From the NCBI RefSeq assembly GCF_014805625.2, contig NW_023998417.1, positions 7,738,161 through 7,802,160 of the forward strand: DNA of 64,000 nt. The letters run 5' to 3'. The first letter of the stretch is position 1, and each line of letters opens with the position of its first letter. The notes under the pieces were generated by a model. The model ran no database searches and was not told the origin of the DNA. It worked only from the letters and a program-made list of their open reading frames with translations. This stretch comes from Glossina fuscipes (lineage: Eukaryota > Arthropoda > Insecta > Diptera > Glossinidae). Shown here one piece after another: positions 54,865 to 64,000 of this stretch. The position numbers and the translations under genes are program-made.

Positions 54865-57800
54865 GAAACAGAAATCCAAACCACACATCATATTTAGATT
54901 TTTATCATCAGATTACTTTCACAAGGAAACTACAGATTTATTGTTTTTCATTTTTGTTGTTGTTGTAGCTGTTGTTGTAGCTGTTATTACTGTTACATGA
55001 TGTTGTTTTGCAAATTAAAGGTTTCTTTACCTTCATATGTAAATTGCAAAATAAGTTAAAAGTTTTTAATTTCACCAAAACAGAATGACACACACACTGC
55101 ACCCACCATCAAGGGCACAAGCGAACACCATAACAACCCACTGACAACTTAGGCAACCACTTAACGTAGAAAATAACTTATGAGCAGACTAGGACTAGTT
55201 TTGCTGATGGATGAAAAAGACAACAAAAATAGCGTAACACTAGTCAAGCACTTAGTTAGAATGCTGGAAGCATTCTGCTTCTAGACGATATAGATGTTTT
55301 AAGCGAGTGGGTGCAGGGTACTAATATTAAAAACATAAGAAAAGATATCGAAGAATTTTTGTTTTACACGCCTTCACTTTTTGAAAAACATGCAAATTTA
55401 CCTAAGCTTTATACATTTACGAATAGGTGGAAGTGAGTTATTTACACGTATGTGTATGCGTGCAATCGACTGTCTAGTTCAGTTTTGCTTCGCTGCATAT
55501 ATGTAAACAACCATGTTTTGTCACACTTCTGGCACATAAAACAACAATAGCCAACAACATAGCAATAAAAAAGAAAACAATAGGCAACAAAAGTCATAAA
55601 CTTTTTTAAAAAAAAAAAAAAAACAAAATTCAACACTTTTTTTCTCTTTTTCATCTATATATATATATATGTACATGTACATATATATTGTGTATGAGTA
55701 TAAAGCTTCTCGTTACTATTTAATGGTGTAACGCTCAAGCTTAGGCGTGACTTACTTTTTATTTTAGTTAAGTAACTGTATTAATATTGTGTTACACTCA
55801 TACACGCTTATACATCATATTGCTTTCTCATTATGTTTGCAGATGTTTTTTTTTTTTCCTTTTTTTATTTTTTTGCTACCGTATATCTGAGTGTGAATAA
55901 CTATGAAATTTTAACTGTTATATGATCTTGATTGTTAAGCTGATTTGAAAAGTGTGCCATCTTCAGTGGCATCAATTCTGTCGCAAGTAGGGGGTGTCTT
56001 TCATATCTATATATATATGGTATAAATATATATATATTCATATTCAATGTTTTAATACCTATACAAATATATATATTCTACAACAAACGCACGCATATAT
56101 CTGAGTTTACTTCTTCTTCTTCTTCTCGTTCATATTTTGCAGTTTTATACACTTATTTATATATGTATGCAATAAATTTGATATTCCTGTAATATGATCA
56201 TGGTTCTGTACTGCATAATACTACAAAATTCAGTTTCAAGTCTCACAAGAAAAAAAAAAACCCGAAATATTTTAGCAGATGTTGTAAATTTAATAAATAT
56301 AAACGCACACTTGACCTAAATGAAAATTTTGTATGAAAGCCATTGCTCGTCGTCGACTACCACTGGTGCTGCTAGGTGGTCGGCACACGCTTATTGTAGA
56401 CCAACGTTGATTATTATCGCCAGCTGTAATAGTTAACTAATGCAATAAATAGGCTTTTTTTTTTTTCTTTTCCACTTCGAGAGATTGTTTTCCAATATAA
56501 ATTAAGATATTTTTGTTTTTTTTTTTTCTTTTTTATTAATGAATGGAAAGTTTTAGCAAAAATATTTTTATACAAATACTACTTTTAGTTTTTGTGATCA
56601 GTAAAGCAAGCAAATTTTTTCTCATTTTCAGATATTGTCTGTAAGTAAGCATATTTTATTAGTATATTATTTTAATGGGCAAATTTAAAAGATTTCTCTG
56701 TCGAAAAATATCGGTTTTATAAGAAAAACTCTTTTTTTTTGATATCGCAAATTTTGAAAATAAAAAATAATTATTTGAATTTGATGGCGATATAGTTTGA
56801 AATTAAGTCAAATTTAATTTTGTTTTGGTGTGTTTATCTTTGTCCAGATATATGATATACATTTCAAAATTGAACGTACTAAGCTTTAGTTAACTTTCCA
56901 ATACTTATTTATTTCAATTAGTATTGCATTTGTAAAAGAAATGTATATCATATTATTGCAGAAGAAATTTATATTTTCGAAAGCGGAAAAAGTACAGTTT
57001 ACGGTTTCCATTTATTAACAATACGATGTAAAATATTGCAATATATTCGATTTGTAATAAAAATTAATATAAATCTATCTTATAGACAAGACATTGGCAA
57101 TTTAAATTCAATAGAATAGTAACAGTGTCAGTGCTTGAGTTTTTTAACAAAAATATCTGACCTTTGAGCCATTATGGTAAACATAGGGTATTCTATCACT
57201 GTGTGAAATATGTATATAAAAGCACTTCGAATTATAATCCTTGTCTTATCCGGACATATAATGAAGAGTTGTTGTAGGTACAGAACTTTCAGTATTCCAG
57301 TCAAAAGCCCCTTCTGTATTTGTATAGAACTAATCGGGTTTTGCTAGGAATCTTCATTCTGGCCTAAAACTACTGGAATAGTTAATTACTCAAATAAGAT
57401 ACAGTGAGCTACTTACGAAGAACATCTACAGAGAGACTAGAGAATAATTTTACAATATTGTCGATTCCAAAATTGGAAATCTTTCCTTTAGCTTTTTAAA
57501 TTTACATAAATGAAAAGTTGAGTAAGACATTGAATTCAGAGAAATTTCGTTACGCTTCCTTTGTGTTTGTTGAAAAATGGGAGAAGGCGAACATTTATTT
57601 CGTGCCAAGCTAATGCTTTGAAAACTAATACTCGATTTATATATTTAATTATTATAAAGAGTCAATATGCGTTGAAACGCTCTTTCTAACGGTTGAACAA
57701 CGGATACTCGTCCCGAGGCGATTAAACATTTGTACATTTTTTGATTAATCGTCACTGACGAAGTTGATTGAGTCTGAATAAACAAATCATTGAAATCTTT

Positions 57801-58977
57801 CACGATTTCAAACTCTACTCATACTAGGATTAATTAAACTAATTACATCCATGCAAGGATTTACTTAGAATTATATCAAAAAATTATTAATTAAATCGTA
57901 TCAAGACGTTGAACTTTGTTAATGAAAAAGCTATATAGGACTATTGCACACATTCCGTTATACTTTCAAGTGCTTAGAGATATACGAGGAATTCGATGAA
58001 GTTTTATAAAAAATATGAATTTTTAATATGGTTGTGGGCGTCAAAAAATTTGCTACATAAGAGGATATAATTTCTTTCTATCTAGAAACGATTAATGACA
58101 ATTCATTGTTGATACCATTGCCTCAGGAGCTAATGTTACGTAAATTTCTCAGGAAATGTTCGATAACACGTAAAAAAGTCTTTAAGTCGCTAATTAGGAT
58201 CATCAGGAATACTTATACCAATGAATTTTGGAATGAAATCAGTTTATTGATTTTCAAGAATTACATAGCATAGCATAACGGCCGGAAGGACAATTAGAAG
58301 ACATGCTCATCCAGAGTAGTCAAGAATGGAATATATAGGAACGGAGAAGCACGTTCTACTGGTTTACACCTTCAAACGTCTGCTTGCTACAGTATATTCT
58401 TTTTATATGTCTTTTATGTTTTAGGTTTTTATAACTAAAAAAAAAACTGGTTTTTAAAAGTTCAACTTAGGGCTATTGCAAGACATTTGCGGACGTAGCA
58501 CCAGAAAAAATGCAGTTAAACTCTAATAAACTATTCGTTGATTATGCGTATCCAAGCTATTAGCATTTTTTACATTTTTGTTCATAAAAAAAAAAATATA
58601 GAAGAAAAAATAATTGTTGTACTTAATAGATTTGCTTTCTTTTTTTTTTAAATTTTTTTCAATAATTACTTAAAGGTTTCTCCGGAACTCCAAAGTGTTT
58701 CCAACACTTTCTTGTAATTGTTGTTGTAATATTTGTTGATGATGATTGCTGCCACTATTCAAGATTTTCGGGGATTAAAAAATCAGGAAAAGATAATGTT
58801 TTTAAATTTTTTCTCAAGTTTTATTTTTGAAATATATTCAATATCTCATATATATATATATATACATTTATATATATACATATATATAGATATATATATA
58901 TATACATATATATCCTTTTTATTGGCTAAATTTTATTCATTTATTATTTTTCGCTTTTTTTCATTATTTTATGTATA

Positions 58978-59014
<37 letters not shown>

Positions 59015-60656
59015 GAATAGTATTAAACTTTTATGGATTTATTTTTTTATCTTTTTATTAATGTACAATACAAATAATTAAAAATGTTTCGTTTTTTAGA
59101 AAGAAAATTATTTTCTTTTAGGATTTTTAGATTATTTATTCATTTATTTTTTTCTTCTATTAAGTTTGTAAAACTTGATTTTGATTGCGTTTTAATTACA
59201 ATTTCGCTAAACGACTAATTCATAAAAAAAATAAAAAATAAAAAAAAAAAAATAATAATAATCAAAACAAAAGTATTTATGAAAAAAATCTTTTTCTCCT
59301 TACATAAAGCAATCAATCAATAATAATATAAAATAAAAATAATATTTGTAGACAAATTTAAAAAAAAAAAAAAAAATTATTTAAAATATCACCTAATGAA
59401 AATTACGTATTTCAGTTTTCTGTTTTTACTCGATTTGTAAAATGGAGATTTGTTTTTTTTGTTTTTTTTTTTTAAATTAATAATAACAGAAAATAACAAT
59501 AAACAAGAAAGTAAAAGATTTTTTATTTGAAGATTTTTTTATTTTTTTTTATAAAATTAAAACAAACAAAGCAATGCTTTTTTTTCTTTAATGTTATAAA
59601 ATTCTATAGCTTTTTTTTTTTTTTTGTTTTTTGTTTTATATATATAAATATAAAGTACAACAACTATTTTTTAAAGAAAATTTTTGAAAACTTTTCTTTA
59701 ACAAATAAAAAAAAAAAAATTTATTTAAAAGAAGACTTTTTTTAAAGAATTTTTTGTTTAAACGCGTTTTCCTTTTCATGAGCCCATATAGCTTTTTATA
59801 CATATTCTTTAGATTTAAGTCTTAATCACTAATTGTATTAGGTTTTAAAGGTTTTTAGTCGGATTCATCTAAATAAATATTTATTTATTTTTTTATATAT
59901 ATATGTTTATGTACGTATGTAGAAATAGAGCATAAAGTTTTTTAAGTACATTCTAGAGAGGGGGAAAAGAAGTTTCTTTTTTTTTTTTTTTGAAAACAAA
60001 AAAGTGATGATAATAATAATAATAATGAAAAAACTCTCCTTATTATCGCTTTTAATACTCATTCAGTAGAAGGACCATAGCTACCGAAGTTTTATTGTTA
60101 TAGTAACTATGACTGTTAAGTAGTTAAGGTATTAGTAGTTTAGCATTTATTTTTTTTTTTTCCTTTTTCTTTTTATTTTTTTTATCTATGTATATGTATA
60201 TGTATAAATGTATCTATGTATTGTGTATATGTATAAAAAAAAAAGAAGGATAACCCTTTACTTACTGAAGCAAAGAGTGCTTTTTACGTATATCGTTTAC
60301 GGTCTCAAGATCGTTTCTTTCCTTTAATGTACTATAATGTAAGTTTTTTTTTAAGTAGATTGGATGTTAGAAGAGGTGTAAGTGTTCGTGTATGTGAAAC
60401 GTTAGGTTAGGTAGGTTAGTTAATAGTAAGAATTTTAAAATATTGTTTTATATATATATATTTATATGCGTTTAAATATATTTTTAAATATATTACATTT
60501 TCTTATTATTTTTTATGTGTCCTTTGTATTTTAGTTCCTTTTGTTAAAGATATTCGTATACTTGGCATTTGAACTTAAGTTTTTTCTTTCGTTTTTTTTT
60601 TTGTTTCATAAAAAATCAATAGCGAATAATAAAAAAGTAAATGATTTGTTTGGCAA

Positions 60657-60690
<34 letters not shown>

Positions 60691-61377
60691 AACTAGAGGG
60701 ACGTTTCCTTTTTGCTTTTAGGTTTTTAGAAAAATCGTATACTTGTTAATATTATTATGTTTGTATGTATGGTGATGGTAAGGGGAATGAAAAAAAATCC
60801 TTGCTTTACTGTTTTTGACAAAAAAAAAAAAAAAATCTAAAAAAAACCTAAACAAAAAAAAAAAATTCTACAAAAACATTTAAAAATCTGCCTCATTTTT
60901 AATCCGATAAGTGGCATAAGTTTGTTCCAATGGATTAAATTGTTGTTGTTGTTGTTGTTGATGATCCTTTAATTATCATTGTTTTTATTAGTTTCATAAG
61001 GGAAAATAAAAAAAATAAAAAAAATGAAAAAAAAAGTTGTAGGGGTTTGTGTGTTTATGCATTTAAATAACAATTCAATAAACACACACACACACACACA
61101 CACACATACACACACACGTACGCATTGTCATCAGAATTAAATGAGAATAAGTGAGAACGAGAAAGAGAAATGCACATATAAGCACATTGGGAGAGAGAAA
61201 AAGAGACAGGAAAACAAGTTAAAATCAGAGAACTATATACACCAGTCGCAAAAAATTGCTAATAATTATAAAATATATTAAAAAGAATTAAATCAAAGAA
61301 TAAAAAATTCTTTTAAAAAATAAATAACTGTTGAAGTGAGAGTTAAAAGTTAGTAGGGGTTAAAAAAATTATGTATA

Positions 61378-61424
61378 CATATATATATATACATATTAAT
61401 ACATATATATATACAATATATATT

Positions 61425-61458
<34 letters not shown>
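61378..61458. repeat. Imperfect (TA)n array
   Basis: A long TA-rich array with CATA and AATA interruptions. Its plus translations (Tyr-Ile repeats) are shadows. Confidence 0.92.
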
Positions 61459-61465
<7 letters not shown>

Positions 61466-62082
61466 TGATATTAATTATATATTATTACATATATTCTATA
61501 TTGGCGAGCTATATGGGCCTCTTGCAAAAACGAAGTTGTGTTTCTTGTTCTGATTTTTCTGTTATATTAAATTATTTATATTTTTGTTGCTGCTTTTTTG
61601 TTGTCGTTCTTCTTGTAGTAGTTGTGGTACTTTTTACTTTGCAAAATGTTTGTATTTTCTTACTTTTCGTTTTCTTGTTTTTTTTTTTTTTTTTTTTTTA
61701 CATTATATTTATAATCTCTATTATCTTTAAACAAAAATATTTTATACTTATTTATTTATTTTAAATTTTGTTTTAATTATTTGTTGTAATCTTTATGTAA
61801 TTTTTAGAACAAATGCTGTTTTGGTTTTAACAATTATTGCCATTGAATTGCAAAAATATTTTTGTTTTCGTTTTCACTTCAATATCAGGACCATATGATA
61901 AAAATTCTTTTAAAGAGAATCCAGACCTTAAAAAAAAGGAAAGTATTGCAGCACGTATAGTAAAAATAGGATTAACTTTGTGCCCCATTCTGTCGTCAGT
62001 AAAACCATAAATAAGCTTTGCTTGGTTTTGCTTTACTTTTTTTTTCATTTTTCTCTCTCTTGTATCTTTACTCTTATTTTTT

Positions 62083-62084
<2 letters not shown>

Positions 62085-62130
<46 letters not shown>

Positions 62131-62139
62131 TATATATAT
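62085..62139. repeat. (TA)n microsatellite
   Basis: A 55-nt TA run with a single GA interruption near its right end, about 0.6 kb into the hth intron. Confidence 0.95.
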
Positions 62140-62650
62140 GTCTCTTAATGTTTGTTTCTTTTTCATAGCATTTCCTTACGTTCATTTGCTTTTTCCCAAT
62201 TGCTGGCCAGTTTCAATTCCAATTTATTTATACGCACTTTTTGGCTTGGCTGTGTTTTATATATGTTTTCATTTTCATTCGGTTTTTTGTTGTTGCTTTT
62301 TGTGTTTGTTTTGCTTTTTGTATTTTTTTTTTGTTTTTTTGGCAAAAGCTCTTATGCTTCGTTGACTGGTTGTACTGTATTGGTTGGCTGTATTTTGTTG
62401 GCTTGGCATGGGGGGCTTCATCGCAACATAAATCACAGTGGTGGTTGGCGGTGTGTGTGAGTGTGCTCTCGCGTTCATGGCTCTATATTTGTTTCGTAGA
62501 CGATTTTTGCTATACGTGTTGCAATCTTTCTTTTTTTTTAATTTCTTCTTCTTTTTTATAACGTGGTTTTAATACGTTTCTGTTTTGTTGTAATTTTGTT
62601 TTTGTTTTTTTAGTTTTCGTATTTTGTTTTTGGTAATTTACACTTTTGTT

Positions 62651-62682
62651 TTTATTTTTTATGTTTAGGTTTTTTTTTTATT
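62651..62682 (-). terminator. Candidate poly(A) signals for the retained-intron hth transcript
   Basis: Two AATAAA hexamers occur on the minus strand at 62682-62677 and 62656-62651, about 86 and 112 nt after the read-through stop. They could end a homeodomain-less transcript. The sequence is very A-rich, so such hexamers are expected by chance, and I see no clear downstream GU-rich element that decides the matter. Confidence 0.25.
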
Positions 62683-62767
62683 ATTATTATTTTTTCATTA
62701 TTTTTAAATTTTAATCCCAGGGCATTGTGAGCACCCGCTTCGTTTTTGCAAGAAGGTCGTTATCGTA

Positions 62768-62842
62768 CTACGAACATGGGTGCACCACCGCATTGTAGCT
62801 CGCCAATATAGGACCATGTGCTCCCGCGAAGGGGGTACTCAC
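62768..62842 (-). CDS. hth: Read-through extension of the hth exon (homeodomain-less C-terminus)
   Basis: If the donor at 62842 is not used, the frame continues from TPDV for 24 residues ([10 protein letters not shown]..., ending NAVVHPCS) to a TAG at 62770-62768. The product would be a short Hth with the MEIS domain but no homeodomain. Homeodomain-less Hth isoforms are known in Drosophila, where they can still bind Exd and carry out part of hth function. Seen here: the open frame, the stop, and GC content well above the surrounding intron. Inferred: that this tail is translated. The bases are also constrained by the RNA stem-loop, so conservation of the tail alone would not prove translation. 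Confidence 0.7.
   Translation of the reverse strand: MSTPFAGAHGPILASYNAVVHPCS
62837..62842 (-). promoter_or_regulatory. hth: 5' splice site of the hth exon (GTGAGT)
   Basis: The exon end GTT is followed by GTGAGT, a strong match to the donor consensus, directly after the conserved TPDV codons. All six bases lie inside the stem described for 62717-62851, so access by U1 snRNP is probably controlled by RNA folding. Confidence 0.9.
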
Positions 62843-63028
62843 AACGTCTGGTGTACTAGCTCCATCGGTGTGTGATGTCGAATCGGCATTACTTCTTCCT
62901 TCACCATTAGCTGAACCCAATTCTGGTGGTTTGGTGGTGTCCCGTTCGTCAATCACTAAATCTATTGGCATTTTACCCTTTAAACATGAGATATATCGGT
63001 GACAGAAATTATCGCATAATTCATGTAC
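62843..63028 (-). CDS. hth: homothorax internal exon: end of MEIS/HM domain plus linker
   Basis: Read on the minus strand this is an open 186-nt exon of 62 codons, entering and leaving in phase 0. It begins [19 protein letters not shown], continues [20 protein letters not shown], and ends in a Gly/Asn/Ser/Thr-rich linker finishing ASTPDV. I recognise this as the last part of the MEIS (HM) domain and the adjoining linker of insect Homothorax, the TALE homeodomain cofactor that binds Extradenticle, brings it into the nucleus and forms Hox/Exd/Hth complexes on DNA. The exon is bounded by AG at 63030-63029 and GTGAGT at 62842-62837. The upstream MEIS exons and the downstream homeodomain exons are not in the window. 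Codon use and base composition are clearly richer in GC than the surroundings. A methionine-initiated reading from 62971 is an internal Met, not the real start: the frame stays open and conserved upstream of it. Confidence 0.96.
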
Positions 63029-63086
63029 CTAGAATGCGTGTGCCGCGCGCATTAATGCACACAACCAATAATAGAGATGCACAAAA

Positions 63087-63118
<32 letters not shown>

Positions 63119-63120
63119 AG
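63029..63120 (-). promoter_or_regulatory. hth: 3' splice site region upstream of the hth exon
   Basis: Minus strand, 5' to 3': a long CT-rich tract (complement of the GA run at 63087-63120), a TTAAT branch-point-like motif at 63055-63051 about 23 nt from the junction, then CATTCTAG with the acceptor AG at 63030-63029. The first exon codon is GTA at 63028. The pyrimidine tract is a microsatellite lying about 60 nt from the AG, and the 25 nt next to the AG are purine-mixed, so this acceptor has a weak local tract and may depend on the distant CT repeat. Confidence 0.75.
63087..63120. repeat. (GA)n microsatellite forming a CU tract in hth pre-mRNA
   Basis: A GA run with one AA interruption. In the minus-strand transcript it is a CU-rich tract starting about 60 nt upstream of the acceptor, where it could serve as a distant pyrimidine tract or PTB-type binding site. 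Confidence 0.9.
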
Positions 63121-63625
63121 AACAAAAAACGAAAAGAGCAGAAAGAGAAAATGGAGAAAAAAAACAAGAAAAATTATTTTTTATTCAATATATTATATTT
63201 ATTTTAGAGTATATTTATAATTATAAAATTTATATATATATATAGGATAATAGAAACTCTCCTGTTGTCCTATTAACAAGCATAACACAACATTTAAAAT
63301 TATGTTACGCTGTAAGTTGTTGTAAACCGCCTTCGCTTAAAGTGGTGGCTTCATGAACTGCTAGTATCATCTTTCATTAATCTTCTACGGGTAAAAATGC
63401 TAACAACCATGACTGTGTGTGATTACCTACTCCTACAACTCCAGTCTTACTTAGCTCCTTTTGCATCTTTGCTGAGTACAATCCCTTTTTTAAATTCTTC
63501 AAATATTTCCTTTTTCTTGAGGAATTCTCAAGCTTTTGTCTACTTTATCTTCTCACGAAATGGTTGGAAAGGAGGGTATGGTTACTTTATGATTGCCTTT
63601 CTAACCTTTCTTTATCCAAAGATAA

Positions 63626-63802
63626 ATGTGCCCTCAATCCTATAGTTCCGCAGATTACGCTGCTTTGATGGAAGTCGTGAAAACAGGTGCTTCCCAAAAA
63701 GAGGAACCATTTTGGTATTACCCTCAATATATTGAAAATTTTTGGGCTTTACGTGCTAATGAAGATCCTTGTCCAAACGGGTATAACAAGTTAAGATACT
63801 GA
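63626..63802 (+). CDS. Unrecognised small protein-like ORF antisense in hth intron
   Basis: ATG at 63626 opens 58 codons ending at TGA 63800-63802. The product starts MCPQSYSSADYAALMEVV and ends EDPCPNGYNKLRY, with a dense aromatic stretch PFWYYPQYIENFW at about residues 28-40. It has no signal peptide or transmembrane segment. Amino-acid composition and codon choice look far more protein-like than the low-complexity ORFs elsewhere in this window. An in-frame TAA precedes the ATG directly and the Kozak context is poor (T at -3). An acceptor-like sequence ends at 63645 (CTATAG after a pyrimidine-rich run), so it could instead be a terminal exon of a plus-strand nested gene. No AATAAA is seen in the 200 nt after the stop. 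I do not recognise the family. It may be a nested gene, a retrocopy fragment or chance. Confidence 0.35.
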   Translation: MCPQSYSSADYAALMEVVKTGASQKEEPFWYYPQYIENFWALRANEDPCPNGYNKLRY

Positions 63803-64000
63803 TTTGCAAAAACTTCTCCAATCGAAAAGTAAGGCGCGGCTGACAATTTCTATACTGTTTTCTTCTCTTCGGACCACATGATCACAACATGAAAAAATGT
63901 ATTAAGTCTATCTTTTACTGTTAAGATAATTATATGTTGTTCGACCTTTAATATAATTTTGCCGGCTGCTAGAAGTCGACTCGGCTTAAGGGGTAGTGTG

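Larger units (their letters stand above)
53111..62716. other. Intron block next to the hth junction: simple repeats, no recognised gene
   Basis: Contains a GAT array (53779-53870), a T30 run (54400-54429), mixed T runs at 54704-54758, (TA) arrays (58850-58914, 58975-59012, 61378-61458, 62085-62139), a CA run (61081-61106) and many 15-25 nt A/T homopolymers between 59230 and 60900. A TATA-type promoter-like sequence occurs at 54829-54864. The non-repetitive stretch 62350-62500 has no identified function. No gene recognised. Confidence 0.65.
1..62842 (-). other. hth: Very large hth intron downstream of the MEIS exon (partial)
   Basis: No exon matching the remaining Hth protein (Ser/Gly-rich linker, TALE homeodomain with its WFINARRR helix, C-terminal tail) was found on the minus strand down to position 1. 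The whole stretch is AT-rich with frequent stops in all frames, homopolymers and microsatellites. The simplest reading is one intron of more than 62 kb, consistent with hth being an exceptionally large gene in flies. That it is a single uninterrupted intron is inference: a small alternative exon could be hidden, and two assembly gaps lie inside. Confidence 0.7.
62717..62851 (-). promoter_or_regulatory. hth: Stem-loop enclosing the hth 5' splice site (intron-retention element)
   Basis: In the minus-strand RNA, bases 62846-62833 pair with 62723-62736 as a continuous 14-bp stem with two G-U wobbles, which buries the whole GTGAGT donor (62842-62837). After a C/C mismatch the stem continues inward for 5 bp (62831-62827 with 62738-62742). 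Outward, past a 1x2 internal loop, 4 more base pairs form (62851-62848 with 62717-62720). The loop contains a further 6-bp helix (62819-62814 with 62774-62779). From established work as I recall it, the longest ultraconserved element shared by Drosophila and Anopheles spans an internal hth exon-intron junction, is predicted to form a stable stem-loop and is associated with intron retention. This matches in position and in predicted structure. I could not compute a folding energy. Confidence 0.88.
63029..64000 (-). other. hth: 3' part of the hth intron upstream of the MEIS exon
   Basis: No preceding hth exon is visible before the window ends, so at least 972 nt of intron lie here. Contents: the acceptor region, the GA microsatellite, a short (TA) run near 63230-63244, and a plus-strand small ORF at 63626-63802. 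I see no repeat signature in 63245-63600. Confidence 0.8.

Noticed and set aside
60400..60420. TTAGG-like telomeric repeat (GTTAGGTTAGGTAGGTTAG)
   Set aside because: Only about three degenerate units inside ordinary intron. Flies lack TTAGG telomeres, so this is chance or simple repeat.
62018..62365. 115-residue plus ORF with hydrophobic stretches
   Set aside because: Built from a (TA) run and T-rich intron; the apparent membrane segments are poly-Phe/Leu from T tracts.
62768..62971. Stand-alone 67-residue minus-strand gene starting at the Met of MPIDLV
   Set aside because: The frame is open and matches Hth for 19 codons upstream of that Met, to an acceptor AG; it is an internal exon plus intron read-through, not a separate gene.
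1..64000. tRNA, rRNA, CRISPR or bacterial-type operon features
   Set aside because: None seen. The sequence is eukaryotic intronic DNA; no cloverleaf or repeat-spacer array was recognised by eye.

Overview
The window is AT-rich eukaryotic DNA packed with homopolymer runs and di- and trinucleotide microsatellites. It reads as intronic sequence from an insect, most likely a higher (brachyceran) fly. I cannot name the genus. The one securely recognised gene part is an internal exon of homothorax (hth, the insect MEIS-family TALE homeodomain gene) on the minus strand at 63028-62843. It encodes the end of the MEIS/HM domain (key residues [16 protein letters not shown]) and the conserved linker ending in TPDV. 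Two 100-N assembly gaps lie at 23639-23738 and 44855-44954.

Layout. On the minus strand the gene runs from high to low coordinates. Positions 63029-64000 are the 3' end of the upstream intron. They hold a CT-rich tract, a plausible branch point and the acceptor AG, plus an unrecognised 58-codon plus-strand ORF at 63626-63802 that looks protein-like. Everything below 62843 is best read as one very large downstream intron: the homeodomain-coding exons are not in the window. Over 62.8 kb this intron holds microsatellites, poly(A)/poly(T) runs, several decayed dispersed repeats with a DINE-1/INE-1-like signature (about 21.3, 34.9, 37.1 and 40.3 kb), and a GC-rich, strongly folded element of unknown family at 51387-51982 bounded by 39-nt direct repeats. 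It also holds two other GC-richer islands (13.8-14.0 and 52.85-53.1 kb), one possible decayed coding fragment at 45.2-45.5 kb, and isolated candidate transcription-factor sites, including a perfect composite PBC-MEIS site that Hth itself would bind.

The most interesting element is the exon-intron junction at 62843/62842. The 5' splice site lies inside a near-perfect long-range hairpin (14 bp plus 4-bp and 5-bp extensions, arms at 62851-62827 and 62742-62717). If the intron is not spliced, the reading frame continues for 25 codons and stops at 62768, giving a Hth protein with the MEIS domain but no homeodomain. This fits the published picture of homeodomain-less Hth isoforms and of an ultraconserved junction element linked to intron retention in flies and mosquitoes. 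Here all its parts can be read directly from the sequence.
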